A DNA stretch of 64,000 nucleotides from Pelagibius marinus (GCF_014925385.1 NZ_JACSDK010000016.1:62001-126000), one strand, 5' to 3'; positions 37,761 to 47,435 are shown, counted from the stretch's first letter. The notes: generated by a model not told the origin, from the letters alone. Translations and numbers: made by a program.

Positions 37761-38939
37761 TCAGGCCGCTTCCGAAGCCGGCCGACCCAGCCGGCCGGCC
37801 GCCAGGGCGCAGCCCGAGGCGGCAAGCGCCACCGCGGCCATCCCCAGGAAGGCGAAGCCGGGGGCGGCCTCGTAGAGGCGGCCCGCCAGCAGCATGGCCC
37901 CGCCCATGGCCAGGCCCCCGGAAAGCGCCGAATAGAAGCTCTGCATGGAGGCGGAGAGCGCCGCGGGCGTCGTCCGGGTGATGTAGTGCATGGCCGCCAG
38001 ATGGGTCACGGCGAAGGTGGCCGCGTGCAAGGTCTGGACCGCCGCCAGCAGAGCGAGGTCGGTGGTGGCCGCCGTGACCGCCCAGCGCAGGCCGCCGAGC
38101 AGGCCGGCGGCGATCAGCAGGGCCGCCGGCGAGAACCGCCGGGTCAGGCGGCCGCTCACGGCAAAGAACAGGATTTCGATCACCACTCCCTCGGTCCACA
38201 GCAGGGCGATGGTGGTCTCGCCGATGCCGCTGGCGCGCCAGTGCAGGCTGGAAAAGCCGTAATAGGCCGCGTGGCTGGCCTGGATCAGCGCCGCGGCGAG
38301 CAGGAAGACCAGCAGTCCGGGACGGCGCAGCAGGCTGAGCAGGCGCCGCAGCGAGCGGTCGTCTTCGGCGGGTTCGGTGGCCGCGCCGCTGTGCAGGCGG
38401 CCGGGCAGCGCCACGGCGGCGGCGAAGGTCAGGACCAGGGCCGCGAGGATCAGCCACAGGACCCAGTCGGCGGAAAAGGCACCGAGCAGGCGCCCGGCGG
38501 CGAGGCTGCCGGCGATGAAGGCGAGGCTGCCCCACAGGCGGATGCGCCCGTAGTCGAGGGAATAGCGGTAGACCGCCGCCATGGTCTGGCTCTCCCCCAA
38601 GGGCACCAGCAGCGGAAAGCTGGCGGCCACGACGACCTGGACCGCGAGGATCCAGGCGAAGCCCGTCGCCGGGACGAAGGCGGCAAAGGCCAACAGGCTG
38701 ATTCCGGCCAGCAGCACGATCGTGCCCTTGCCCCAGCCGGCCCGGTCGGAGAGGTGGGCCAGCGCCGGGGTGGCGGCGACCTTCACCCAGGCGGCGAGCG
38801 CCAGCAGCAGGCCGATCTGACCGGCGCTCAGCCCCCGCGATTCCAGCCACAGCGGCCAGAACGGCAGGTAGCAGCCAACGGTCAGGAAGACGGCCCCGTA
38901 GTAGAGGGCGAAGCGGAGGGAGAGCGCCTGGGGAGACAT
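37761..38939 (-). CDS. MFS transporter, HcaT/LacY-like (MFS_1_like)
   Basis: A 392-residue, 12-helix major facilitator. The start (LSLRFALYYGAVFLTVGCYLPFWPLWLESRGLSAGQIGLLLALAAWVKVAATPALAHLSDR) matches the group that includes the phenylpropionate permease HcaT and nucleoside symporters, with the FxPFWPLWL element and the loop 2-3 motif LSDR. The substrate cannot be inferred. Mid-protein there is a basic/Asp-rich cytoplasmic loop (about 195-210), normal for the family. Confidence 0.85.
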   Translation of the reverse strand: MSPQALSLRFALYYGAVFLTVGCYLPFWPLWLESRGLSAGQIGLLLALAAWVKVAATPALAHLSDRAGWGKGTIVLLAGISLLAFAAFVPATGFAWILAVQVVVAASFPLLVPLGESQTMAAVYRYSLDYGRIRLWGSLAFIAGSLAAGRLLGAFSADWVLWLILAALVLTFAAAVALPGRLHSGAATEPAEDDRSLRRLLSLLRRPGLLVFLLAAALIQASHAAYYGFSSLHWRASGIGETTIALLWTEGVVIEILFFAVSGRLTRRFSPAALLIAAGLLGGLRWAVTAATTDLALLAAVQTLHAATFAVTHLAAMHYITRTTPAALSASMQSFYSALSGGLAMGGAMLLAGRLYEAAPGFAFLGMAAVALAASGCALAAGRLGRPASEAA

Positions 38940-39179
38940 GAACCTGGGTGGGGGACTCCGGCAAACGGGATCACGAAGAGGTCCTGTCAGCAGCTATCGC
39001 CTCGCCGGGCGTCGCGCAAGCCGAAAGCGCCTTTGGCAGGAGCTTGGCGGGACAGGTCCCGAGATCACAATCGTTTGATGGGCGATAAACGAGCGGCGTC
39101 CTATATCTCATGAAATTCAAAGCCGTAGAGCTAATCGTCACTTCAAGGGGGGGACGGTCGTCGAGGAAGGAGATTTCTC

Positions 39180-39869
39180 ATGACAGTCCCGAAGTTGGTC
39201 CGGCGCGCCTGCCTGGCGGCCGCATTGCTGGCGATTGGCGCCGGCGCCCAGCCTGCAGCGGCCCAAACCGCAACCGGCAGCCAGGCTGCGGTTGGGGCGG
39301 AAGGGCCGGCCCAGCGTTTCAGCGGGCCGGCGGAACGGCCGCGGCGGCACTTCCGTGTCAGTGATCCCGTGGAGCTTTCCGCCGAGGAGGCCGAGGAGAT
39401 CTATCTCGGCCTGCGGCGTGAGCTGGCGCGCGGCTACGCCGCGAGCGGCGACGCCGCCGCCGGGGCCTATCAGGGCTGGACCCGGTTCAACACGGCGCCC
39501 TACGGCTCCATGACCCACGGACGGCGCTACGTGAACAACTACGCCAACGAGATTGCCCGGGCCTATGGCGCTCCCGAGCAGGCCGGCCGCTTTCCGGTGG
39601 GCTCGGTCATCGCCAAGGACAGCTTCGTCGTGACCGACACCGGGGATATCCGGCCCGGGCCGCTGTTCGTCATGGAGAAGATGCCGCCCGGCTTCAACTA
39701 TGTCAGCGGCGACTGGCGCTACAGCGTGGTCACCGCCGCGGGCGAGTTGGCCGGGCGCACGGCGGGGGCCGGGGCCGAGCGGGTCGAGTTCTGCATTGCC
39801 TGCCACCTGGCCCGCGAAGCACAGGACCACCTGTTTTTCGTGCCGGAGGCTTTCCGCAGTGCCCCGTGA
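39180..39869 (+). CDS. Cytochrome P460-family secreted haem protein
   Basis: A 229-residue exported protein with signal peptide (RRACLAAALLAIGAGAQPAAAQ) and a single haem-binding site, CIACH, near the C-terminus. The middle contains GWTRFNTAPYGSMTHGRRYVNNYAN and GSVIAKDSF, a pattern of cytochrome P460-domain proteins, which include hydroxylamine/NO-oxidising haem enzymes and c'-beta cytochromes. Whether the cross-linking lysine is present cannot be decided by eye, so catalysis is not claimed. GAAGGAG precedes the ATG. Confidence 0.82.
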   Translation: MTVPKLVRRACLAAALLAIGAGAQPAAAQTATGSQAAVGAEGPAQRFSGPAERPRRHFRVSDPVELSAEEAEEIYLGLRRELARGYAASGDAAAGAYQGWTRFNTAPYGSMTHGRRYVNNYANEIARAYGAPEQAGRFPVGSVIAKDSFVVTDTGDIRPGPLFVMEKMPPGFNYVSGDWRYSVVTAAGELAGRTAGAGAERVEFCIACHLAREAQDHLFFVPEAFRSAP

Positions 39870-39953
39870 GAGTCCCTTGGGAAAAGGGGGCAAAAAGTGG
39901 TGTGGGAGAGCGGCGGCGTTGCACGCGCCGCCGGGCCTGCGCCAAGATGGGCC

Positions 39954-40373
39954 ATGCAGTTCGGACTGATTCCATACCGGCCCGGCATCGGGGGCTACCT
40001 GGCCGAGTTCCATCCCGGCCCGCCTGCGGGTTGCGCCTGGTCCGAGGACTCGGTCTACATGGACGGGGACGTCTTCGAGGCCCTGGTCTTCCTGGTCGGC
40101 GCCTTCTCCGTGAAGCAGCGCATCACCGTTGTCGAGGGCGACGCCCTGGGCCGGCTGGGCGACGACCTGCAGGATGCGGCGCGCCGGGTCTCCCACGCCG
40201 ACAGCCCCAAGGCGATCTGGCCCTACAGCGCCGGCTACGGCTATACGCAGTTCAACTCGGTGCAGGACTGGCCGGCCGAGCGCCAAGCCTTCACCGCGAT
40301 GCTGCGCGATCTCGGCGCCTGGGTGGAGGCCAGGGCCGCCGACGGCAAGCCGGTCACCATCCGCAGCGTTTGA
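39954..40373 (+). CDS. Hypothetical cytoplasmic protein (139 aa)
   Basis: I do not recognise a family. The protein has no signal peptide or membrane helix and has a compact mixed composition: QFGLIPYRPGIGGYLAEFHPG, a central segment around VYMDGDVFEALVFLVGAFSVKQRITVVEGDAL, and an aromatic-rich part (AIWPYSAGYGYTQFNSVQDWPAERQAF). ATG at 39954 is chosen; a GTG at 39897 in frame would add 19 residues with no family signal. It is convergent with the Lrp ligand-domain gene. Confidence 0.65.
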   Translation: MQFGLIPYRPGIGGYLAEFHPGPPAGCAWSEDSVYMDGDVFEALVFLVGAFSVKQRITVVEGDALGRLGDDLQDAARRVSHADSPKAIWPYSAGYGYTQFNSVQDWPAERQAFTAMLRDLGAWVEARAADGKPVTIRSV

Positions 40374-40393
40374 GGGTGCTGGCGCCCCTACCC

Positions 40394-40636
40394 TTAGGAA
40401 AACGCCTTGAAGGCGATGAGGGTGAAGGTGTCCTTGATGCCGGACAGGGTCTGGATCTTCTCGTTGACGAAGTGGCCGATGTCGGCGCCGTCTTTCAGGT
40501 AGCATTTCACCAGCAGATCGTACTGGCCCGAGGTGGAATGCACCTCCGAGACCTGCTCGACGTCCTGCACCAGTTCGTCGGCCACGGAGTAGGCCTTGCC
40601 GAGGTCGCACTTGATCATGATGAAGATGGTCTGCAT
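40394..40636 (-). CDS. Stand-alone Lrp/AsnC ligand-binding (RAM) domain protein
   Basis: An 80-residue protein consisting only of the RAM effector domain of Lrp/AsnC regulators (QTIFIMIKCDLGKAYSVADELVQDVEQVSEVHSTSGQYDLLVKCYLKD). No helix-turn-helix is encoded upstream in this frame. Such single-domain proteins form oligomers that bind amino acids; they may modulate full-length Lrp proteins or act as sensors. The biological role here is unknown. Confidence 0.9.
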   Translation of the reverse strand: MQTIFIMIKCDLGKAYSVADELVQDVEQVSEVHSTSGQYDLLVKCYLKDGADIGHFVNEKIQTLSGIKDTFTLIAFKAFS

Positions 40637-40733
40637 GGCACCTAGCCGTGTTCGTCCCGTTGAGGGGAGGCGAATCCCCGGCCGCCATCATAACCGCTGT
40701 TGGCCAGAGACCAAGAGACCCTTTGGATAAGAA

Positions 40734-40765
40734 AAACGCGCGGAACCGGAGCGGCCCGCGCGTTT
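40734..40765 (-). terminator. Rho-independent terminator of the DEAD-box helicase gene
   Basis: A 10-bp stem, AAACGCGCGG (40734-40743) and CCGCGCGTTT (40756-40765), with a 12-nt loop. On the minus strand it is followed by TTC after a run of T residues completed by the stem. It lies 33 bp past the helicase stop. Confidence 0.8.
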
Positions 40766-40798
40766 CGCCTTTCGGCTTCGGCCGGCAAGCTCAGCCGG

Positions 40799-42352
40799 TC
40801 AGGCGACCTTGGCGGGGCGCAGCATGAAGGCCGGCACGTGATCGCCGAAGGCGGTCTCGCCGGGCTGCGGCTCGTCGTCATCGTCGTCATTGCGCTTGCG
40901 CGTGCGACGGCCGCGCTTGGCGCCCGTGTCACTGCCGCGCGCGGCCGCGGGCTTCTTCTCTTTTTCACGCTGCCGCTCGAAGGGGACGACTTCCTGCTGA
41001 TCGCTCTGTTCTTCGGTCACCGCCACGCTCTCCTCTTCGGCTTCGGCGCTCTCGGAGACGATTTCTTCCGGGACGGCCTCTTCGGTCTCGTCCTTGCGCT
41101 TGGCCGAACGCCGGCCGCCGCGTCCGCGCCGGCTGCTTTCGGTGCTCTTGCCGCCGCGTCGACGACCGCCACGATCCCGGCCGCGGCCGCCGCTCTCGGC
41201 GTCCTCGGCGGTCCAGCTGTCGGCATCCTCGAGAGTCACCGCGGGGATCGTCATGCCGAGCATGCGCACGACGTTGTCGAGGTACTTGCCTTCTTCCGGC
41301 AGGGCCAGGGTGAAGGCCTTGCCGCTGCGTCCGGCCCGGCCTGTGCGGCCGATGCGGTGGACGTAGTCCTCCGGGTTGGAGGGGACGTCGAAATTGAACA
41401 CGTGGGAAACCGCCGGGATGTCCAGGCCGCGCGCGGCGACGTCGGAGCAGACCAGGATCTGGACATTGCTGTCCTTGAAGCCTTGCAGCGTTTCCATGCG
41501 CACCGGCTGCGCCATGTCGCCGTGCAAGGCGGCAACCGAGAAGCCGTGGCGCTCCAGCGAGCGGTACACGATATCGACGTCGCGCTTGCGGTTGCAGAAC
41601 ACCAGCGCCGACTTCACCGCTTCGCCTTCACTTCTGATGATGCTGCGCAGGGCGGCGCGCTTTTCCTTGGCGGCGCCGCGGACCTTGATGAGGCCCTGGG
41701 TCACCGTCTCGGCGGCCGAGGCCGGCGGGTCGACGGAGATCTCCTTCGGGTTCATCAGGAACTTGTCGGCCAGGCGGCGGATCTCCGGCGGCATGGTGGC
41801 CGAGAAGAAGAGGGTCTGGCGGATTTTCGGCAGCAGGCCGACGATGCGCTCGACGTCGGGCATGAAGCCCATGTCCAGCATGCGGTCGGCCTCGTCGATC
41901 ACCAGGATCTTTACGTCGGCGAGCAGGATCTTGCCGCGCTCGAAGAGGTCGATCAGGCGGCCCGGCGTGGCAATCAGCACGTCGACGCCGCGATCCAGCT
42001 TCTGCTCCTGCTCAACGAAGGAGGAGCCGCCGATCAGCAGCGCCATCGACAGCTTGCCGTGCTTGCCGTAGAGCTCGAAGTTCTCCGAGACCTGGGCGGC
42101 AAGCTCACGCGTCGGCGCGATGATCAGCGAACGCGGCATGCGGGCGCGGGCCCGGCCGCTCGACAGGATGTCGATCATCGGCAGGGTGAAGCCGGCGGTC
42201 TTGCCGGTGCCGGTCTGGGCGCAGCCGAGGACGTCACGTCCCATGAGCACCACAGGGATGGCTTTTTCCTGAATGGGGGTCGGCGTGGTGTAACCCACGT
42301 CCTGAACGGCCCTAAGGACCTCTGGACTCAGTCCAAGATCTTCAAACGTCAT
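40799..42352 (-). CDS. DEAD-box RNA helicase (RhlE-like)
   Basis: A 517-residue ATP-dependent RNA helicase. The Q motif lies at the N-terminus (MTFEDLGLSPEVLRAVQDVGYTTPTPIQEKAIP); motif I is AQTGTGKTAGF, motif II DEADRML, motif III SAT, and motif VI YVHRIGRTGRAGRSG. From about residue 380 a charged tail rich in Arg, Gly, Glu and Ser (RGRDRGGRRRGGKS) probably binds RNA. Roles in ribosome assembly or RNA decay are general to the group. It is divergent from the isochorismatase gene across 183 bp. Confidence 0.95.
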   Translation of the reverse strand: MTFEDLGLSPEVLRAVQDVGYTTPTPIQEKAIPVVLMGRDVLGCAQTGTGKTAGFTLPMIDILSSGRARARMPRSLIIAPTRELAAQVSENFELYGKHGKLSMALLIGGSSFVEQEQKLDRGVDVLIATPGRLIDLFERGKILLADVKILVIDEADRMLDMGFMPDVERIVGLLPKIRQTLFFSATMPPEIRRLADKFLMNPKEISVDPPASAAETVTQGLIKVRGAAKEKRAALRSIIRSEGEAVKSALVFCNRKRDVDIVYRSLERHGFSVAALHGDMAQPVRMETLQGFKDSNVQILVCSDVAARGLDIPAVSHVFNFDVPSNPEDYVHRIGRTGRAGRSGKAFTLALPEEGKYLDNVVRMLGMTIPAVTLEDADSWTAEDAESGGRGRDRGGRRRGGKSTESSRRGRGGRRSAKRKDETEEAVPEEIVSESAEAEEESVAVTEEQSDQQEVVPFERQREKEKKPAAARGSDTGAKRGRRTRKRNDDDDDEPQPGETAFGDHVPAFMLRPAKVA

Positions 42353-42535
42353 GCAATCCGTTTTTCGGTTTGGAGTAGCTTTGTCGATTGAACTTCTAGC
42401 AATCGAACTTTGGCGGGATCATAGGATTTAGACCTGCATTGTCAATCATAACTGGCCGTTAACTGCCGAAATTCTTTGGCGATTCACGCGCCGGCCGTTG
42501 GCCTTGCAATATTCTTCCTGTATCCTGCTACTTAT

Positions 42536-43078
42536 ATGGTTAATATTTCTAAACCTGAAATGGTGCTTCCCAGGCAAACATTCAAGGGGGCAGGACTACT
42601 TCTGGTCGATATCCAGGAACGCCTTGCTCCTGCGATTGCCGAGACGTCCCGGGTCCTGCCCCGCATCGCCGAGCTTGTCCGGAACGCCCGAGTATCGGAA
42701 CTGCCGATACTTGCGACCGAACAGTATTCGCGCGGCCTGGGCCCGACGCTGCCCGAGCTGCGCGGCCTGCTGCGGCCGGAAGAGGTGGTCGAGAAGATCC
42801 ACTTCGCCGCGCCGCGCGCGCCGGCCTTTCGTGCGGCGCTGCAGGCGCGCGGGATCACCCGCTGCTTCGTCGCCGGCATGGAGGCCCACGTCTGCGTCCT
42901 GCAGAGCGTGCTGTCCCTGCTGTCGGAAGGGGTGGCCGTCACCCTGATCGGCGACGCCGTGGCCTCGCGGGTGGACCTGAACCGCCGCCTCGCCGTGGCG
43001 CGCATGGCCCGTGCCGGCGCCGAGGTGAGCGACAGCGCGGCGGTCTGCGCCGGCATGGCAGCCCTGGCGGCCCCATAA
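42536..43078 (+). CDS. Isochorismatase-family hydrolase
   Basis: A 180-residue cysteine hydrolase of the isochorismatase superfamily. The catalytic Asp is in GAGLLLVDIQERLAP and the nucleophilic Cys in GMEAHVCVLQSVLSLL; the intervening Lys is probably the one in VVEKIHFAA. The substrate is unknown (amides and isochorismate in relatives). The first ATG (42536) lacks a strong ribosome-binding site; ATG at 42560 is an alternative. It is 88 bp upstream of an alpha/beta hydrolase. Confidence 0.9.
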   Translation: MVNISKPEMVLPRQTFKGAGLLLVDIQERLAPAIAETSRVLPRIAELVRNARVSELPILATEQYSRGLGPTLPELRGLLRPEEVVEKIHFAAPRAPAFRAALQARGITRCFVAGMEAHVCVLQSVLSLLSEGVAVTLIGDAVASRVDLNRRLAVARMARAGAEVSDSAAVCAGMAALAAP

Positions 43079-43166
43079 GACGGCATTGTCGCCCCGAGCC
43101 TCATCGCCCAGAATGGCCGCCCCACCGATTCTGTCAGATCGCCCCCAAGACCCTTTCCCCATCTCC

Positions 43167-43874
43167 ATGACCGACAAAGTACCTCTCGTCCTGCTGCCCG
43201 GCCTGCTGTGCGATGCCGCCCTCTGGCAGCCGCAAGTGGACGCGCTCTCCGACATCGCCGACTGCCGGGTCGCCGATCTGACGACCCAGGACTCCATCGA
43301 GGCCATGGCCGAGAGCGTACTGGCGGGCGCGCCGGGCCGCTTCGCCCTGGCCGGACTCTCCATGGGCGGCTACGTGGCGCTGGAGATCATGGCCCGGGCG
43401 CCGGAACGGGTGATCCGCCTGGCCCTGCTCGATACCCGCGCGCAGGCCGACGATCCCCAGGAGAGCCGGCGGCGGCGCGGGCTCATCGAACTGGCGGAGA
43501 AGGGGCAGTTCAAAGGGGTGACGCCGCGCCTGCTGCCGCTCTTCATCCACGAGGCACGCCTGGACGACGCGGCGCTGACCGGCACCGTCACCCGCATGGC
43601 CCAGCATGTCGGCAAGGAAGCCTTCATTCGCCAGCAGCGCGCGATCATGGGGCGCCGCGACCAGATGCCGACGCTGGTGAAGATCCACGTGCCGACCCTG
43701 GTGCTCTGTGGGCGCGAGGACGCTCTGACGCCGCTGGCCGATCACAAGGTCATGGCGGCGGGAATCGCCGGCGCGCGCCTGACGGTGATCGAGGACTGCG
43801 GGCACCTGGCGACTTTGGAGCGCCCGGAGGAGGCCAACGCCGCTCTGCGCCGCTGGCTGACGGAGGAAGACTAG
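43167..43874 (+). CDS. Alpha/beta-fold hydrolase
   Basis: A 235-residue esterase/lipase-like protein beginning VPLVLLPGLLCDAALWQPQV. The nucleophile elbow is AGLSMGGYVALEIMARAPERV, with the acid in CGREDALTPL and the His in EDCGHLATLERPEE, so all three catalytic positions are present. No signal peptide. ATG at 43167 is taken as the start since upstream residues are Pro/Arg-rich noise. Its stop overlaps the convergent MFS gene by 4 bp. Confidence 0.9.
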   Translation: MTDKVPLVLLPGLLCDAALWQPQVDALSDIADCRVADLTTQDSIEAMAESVLAGAPGRFALAGLSMGGYVALEIMARAPERVIRLALLDTRAQADDPQESRRRRGLIELAEKGQFKGVTPRLLPLFIHEARLDDAALTGTVTRMAQHVGKEAFIRQQRAIMGRRDQMPTLVKIHVPTLVLCGREDALTPLADHKVMAAGIAGARLTVIEDCGHLATLERPEEANAALRRWLTEED

Positions 43875-45157
43875 AGCGGGGGTGCTGATTCCGGCGGCGG
43901 CTTTGCATCTCCCACCGCTTCTTCGGTCGCTATGTCATCGGCCAGGGGATCCACCGTGGAGACGGTCTGCGCCAGGGTCAGGGATTCGGTGAAGGCGACG
44001 TGGTCGGCCTCCGGCGCCGGGGCGCGCTTGCGCATGCGGTGGACGGCGAAGGCGGCCAGGCAGAGCTGGACCCCCGCGGTCATGGCGAAGAGCGCGTCGG
44101 GGCCGAAGACACGCGTCAGGCTGGAGGCGGCGAGCGGTCCGGCCACCGCGCCCAGGGCGAAAATCAGCAGCAGGCCGCTGGCCGCTTCCACATAGCCGTT
44201 GGGCTCTACGTAGTCGTTCATGTGGGCGACGCTGAGACCGTAGAGGGGGAAGGCGAAGAGCCCGAAGAGGAAGGCCAGGGCGAAGGCGCCCTGGCCCCAG
44301 GGCGGCGACCAGAAGACGAAAAGCAGGCCAGCGATTGCCGACCCGCAGGCGGCGCCGACGATGACCCGGCGGCGGTCGGTCTTGTCGGAGAGGCGACCCA
44401 GCGGCCACTGGCCCAGAGCTCCGGCGATCACTGCGATGCTCATGAAGAGGGCGACGCCCCAGGAGTTGGCGCCCTTCACCTGGGCGAAGACCGGCGCCAG
44501 GGCCCAGAAGGAGCCGTTGGCCAGGCCGACCGCCAGACAGCCGACGACACCGACCGGCGACAGCTTGTAGAGGTGCTTGAGGCGGATCCGGACCGACTGC
44601 ACCGGCGCCGGGGCTTCGGCCTTGGTCATGGCGATCGGCACGGCGGCCAGTGAGACCAGGATGGAGGCCAGCAGGAACAGCGGGAAGTTCTCCGGCTGGT
44701 CGAGGCCCAGCATGAGCTGGCCGATGGTGATGACCGTCAGGTTGATGATGGTGTAGAGCGAGAAGACGAAGCCGCGGGTCTCGTTGGTCGACTTCTCGTT
44801 CAGCCAGCTCTCGATGATCATGTAGAGCGCGGCGAAGCAGAAGCCGGTCATGGCGCGCAGCACCCACCAGAGGAAAGCGTTGAGAAACAGCGAGTGCACC
44901 AGCACGACGCAGGAGGCGATGGCGACCAGGGCGGCGAAGGCGCGGATGTGACCGGCGCGGCGGATGAGGTACGGGCCGTAGAGACAGCCTGCGGCGAAGC
45001 CCAGGAAGTAGGACGAGCCGAGAATGCCGATGTCGGTGTCGGTAAAGGCCTCGAGATTCGCGCGCACCGGCAGCAGAGTGCCCTGCAGACCGTTGCCCAT
45101 GAGCAGCAGAGCGACGCTGAGCAGCAGCGCGGTGATCGGGGCAAAGGCTTTGGTCAT
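43871..45157 (-). CDS. MFS transporter (YcaD-like)
   Basis: A 428-residue, 12-helix major facilitator. It opens ITALLLSVALLLMGNGLQGTLLPVRANLEAFTDTDIGILGSSYFLGFAAGCLYGPYLIRRAGHIR, a pattern seen in the YcaD group of putative transporters, and has a Pro/Glu-rich C-terminal tail of about 45 residues (VSTVDPLADDIATEEA). The substrate is unknown. It runs towards, and overlaps by 4 bp, the alpha/beta hydrolase gene. Confidence 0.88.
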   Translation of the reverse strand: MTKAFAPITALLLSVALLLMGNGLQGTLLPVRANLEAFTDTDIGILGSSYFLGFAAGCLYGPYLIRRAGHIRAFAALVAIASCVVLVHSLFLNAFLWWVLRAMTGFCFAALYMIIESWLNEKSTNETRGFVFSLYTIINLTVITIGQLMLGLDQPENFPLFLLASILVSLAAVPIAMTKAEAPAPVQSVRIRLKHLYKLSPVGVVGCLAVGLANGSFWALAPVFAQVKGANSWGVALFMSIAVIAGALGQWPLGRLSDKTDRRRVIVGAACGSAIAGLLFVFWSPPWGQGAFALAFLFGLFAFPLYGLSVAHMNDYVEPNGYVEAASGLLLIFALGAVAGPLAASSLTRVFGPDALFAMTAGVQLCLAAFAVHRMRKRAPAPEADHVAFTESLTLAQTVSTVDPLADDIATEEAVGDAKPPPESAPPL

Positions 45158-45263
45158 CGCGGGGCCGTTCCTGTCGAGAGCAGCAGATGCTCTAGCACAT
45201 CGCCGCGGCTCGTTCGAGGGGGGCGGTCAGGTCCACGAAATCGGCGCGGGGCGGACAGGGGAG

Positions 45264-47279
45264 CTAGAAGTCCAGTTCCTCGACGAAACGGGCGTTTTCC
45301 TGAATGAAGGCGAAGCGCGTCTCCGCCTTGCGGCCCATGAGGCGTTCGATCAGGTCGGCCGCCTTCTTTTCCTCCGCCGCCGGGTTCTCATCCTTCTCGC
45401 CGACGATGGTGACCCGCAGCAGGGTGCGCTTGCCGGGGTCCATGGTGGTCTCTTTCAACTGCCGGGCCGGCATCTCGCCCAGGCCCTTGAAGCGGCTGAC
45501 CTCGATCTTGCCGCGGCCCTTGAAGTGTGACTTGAAGAGCTCTTCCTTCTCCTTGTCGTCCATGGCGTAGACGCTCTCGCTGCCCTGGGTCAGGCGATAG
45601 AGCGGCGGCTGGGCCAGGTAGAGCCGGCCGTTTTCGATGAGGCCGGGCATCTCCTTATAGAAGAAGGTGATGAGCAGCGAGGCGATGTGGGCGCCGTCGA
45701 CGTCGGCGTCGGTCATGATGATGATGCGTTCGTAGCGCAGCTTGTCGACATCGAAGTTGCCGCGCGAGCCGCAGCCCAGCGCCTGGGTGATGTCGGAGAT
45801 CTCCTGGTTGCCCTTCAGCTTGTCGGCCGAGGCGCTGGCGACGTTCAGGATCTTGCCGCGCAGGGGCAGCACCGCCTGGGTCTCGCGTGAGCGCGCCTGC
45901 TTGGCCGAACCGCCGGCGGAATCGCCCTCGACCAGGAATATCTCGGTGCCTTCGGAACGGTTGCGGCTGCAATCCGACAGCTTGCCCGGCAGGCGCAGCT
46001 TGCGCGTCGCCGTCTTGCGGCTCTGCTCTTTCTCCTCGCGGCGGCGCCGGCGTTCCTCGGAACGCTCGACGATACGCTCCAGCAGCATGCGCGCGCGCTC
46101 CGGGTGGCCGGAGAGCCAGTGATCGAAGTGGTCCTTGATGGAGGTCTCGACCAGCTTGGTCGCCGAAGCCGTGGCCAGCTTCTCCTTGGTCTGTCCCTGG
46201 AACTGCGGGTCGCCGATGAAGAGCGACAGCATGATGCAGGCGCCGCCGCAGACGTCGTCGGCGTTCACGTTGCCGGCCTTCTTGTTGCCGGACAACTCGG
46301 CATAGGCCTTGATGCTCTTCAGCAGACCGCTGCGCAGGCCCGCCTCGTGGCTGCCGCCTTCGGGCGTCGGCACGGTGTTGCAGTAGGAGTTGAGGAAGCC
46401 GTTCTCGTCCATCGGCCAGGAGATAGCCCATTCGACGCGGCCCGGATCGCTGGGGAACTTGCCTTCGCCGACGAAGGGGTCGGGCGTCAGGGTCTTGCGC
46501 TTGTCCAAGGTGGCGGCCAGGAAGTCCTCCAGGCCGTTGGGGAAGTGGATGTTGTCCTTGTCCGGGGTGTCGTCGCCCGTGGCGATGAGGCTCTTGTCGC
46601 AGCTCCAGCGGATCTCCACGCCGCGGAAGAGATAGGCCTTGGAGCGCGCCATGCGATAGAGCCGCGACGGCTGGAAGGCCGCGTCCTTCTCGAAGATCGA
46701 GGGATCGGGGTGAAACTGGATCGTGGTGCCGCGCCGGTTCTTCACCGGCTTGCCCTTCGACAGCTTGGTCTTCGCCTTGCCCTTGCTGTAGCTCTGCACG
46801 TAAAGCTTCTGGTCGCGTGCCACCTCGACGGTCATGTCGTCGGAAAGCGCGTTGACCACCGAAACGCCGACGCCGTGCAGGCCCCCGGAGGTGGCGTAGG
46901 CCTTCTGCGAGAACTTGGCGCCCGAGTGCAGGGTGGTGAGGATCACCTCCAGCGCCGACTTGGGCTTGTACTTGGGGTGCGGGTCGACCGGGATGCCGCG
47001 GCCGTTATCGCTGATCACCACCACGTTGCCGGGCTTTAGTTCCATCTCGATGCGGGTGGCGTGGCCGGCCACGGCCTCGTCCATGGCGTTGTCCAGTACC
47101 TCGGCCACCAGGTGGTGCATGGCACGTTCGTCGTTGCCGCCGATGTACATGCCGGGGCGGCGGCGTACGGGCTCGAGCCCTTCAAGGACCTCGATGTCCT
47201 TGGCCGAATAGCCCGATTGTTTGCCGCCCGATCGATTTCCGGGAGATTTCTTGGAAGCAGTCTGGAAGAGGTCCGCCAT
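45264..47279 (-). CDS. parE: DNA topoisomerase IV subunit B
   Basis: A 671-residue type IIA topoisomerase subunit with the GHKL ATPase domain (LDNAMDEAVAGHATRIEMEL; VVISDNGRGIPVDPHP; GGLHGVGVSVVNALS), the transducer, and the TOPRIM domain (EIFLVEGDSAGGSAKQARSRETQAVLPLRGKILNV; IIIMTDADVDGAHIASLL). With ParC it decatenates daughter chromosomes. ParE rather than GyrB is favoured by the compact length and the sequence GLEPVRRRPGMYIGGNDERAMHHLVAEVLDNAMDEA. An insertion of basic residues lies near 415-435 (RRRREEKEQSRK). Confidence 0.95.
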   Translation of the reverse strand: MADLFQTASKKSPGNRSGGKQSGYSAKDIEVLEGLEPVRRRPGMYIGGNDERAMHHLVAEVLDNAMDEAVAGHATRIEMELKPGNVVVISDNGRGIPVDPHPKYKPKSALEVILTTLHSGAKFSQKAYATSGGLHGVGVSVVNALSDDMTVEVARDQKLYVQSYSKGKAKTKLSKGKPVKNRRGTTIQFHPDPSIFEKDAAFQPSRLYRMARSKAYLFRGVEIRWSCDKSLIATGDDTPDKDNIHFPNGLEDFLAATLDKRKTLTPDPFVGEGKFPSDPGRVEWAISWPMDENGFLNSYCNTVPTPEGGSHEAGLRSGLLKSIKAYAELSGNKKAGNVNADDVCGGACIMLSLFIGDPQFQGQTKEKLATASATKLVETSIKDHFDHWLSGHPERARMLLERIVERSEERRRRREEKEQSRKTATRKLRLPGKLSDCSRNRSEGTEIFLVEGDSAGGSAKQARSRETQAVLPLRGKILNVASASADKLKGNQEISDITQALGCGSRGNFDVDKLRYERIIIMTDADVDGAHIASLLITFFYKEMPGLIENGRLYLAQPPLYRLTQGSESVYAMDDKEKEELFKSHFKGRGKIEVSRFKGLGEMPARQLKETTMDPGKRTLLRVTIVGEKDENPAAEEKKAADLIERLMGRKAETRFAFIQENARFVEELDF

Positions 47280-47435
47280 CTTGGCCCGTGTTGTGGACGA
47301 ATAGGTGATGTGAACGAAAACGTGGTGCCCGGGGCGACACCCCGGCCTGCGGCGAATCGGGACAAGAGAATCGCCGATAGAGTAGGGTAGCTTATCTCGA
47401 GACCCAGTATCTAGTTAGTGAGAGACAGTCTGTCC

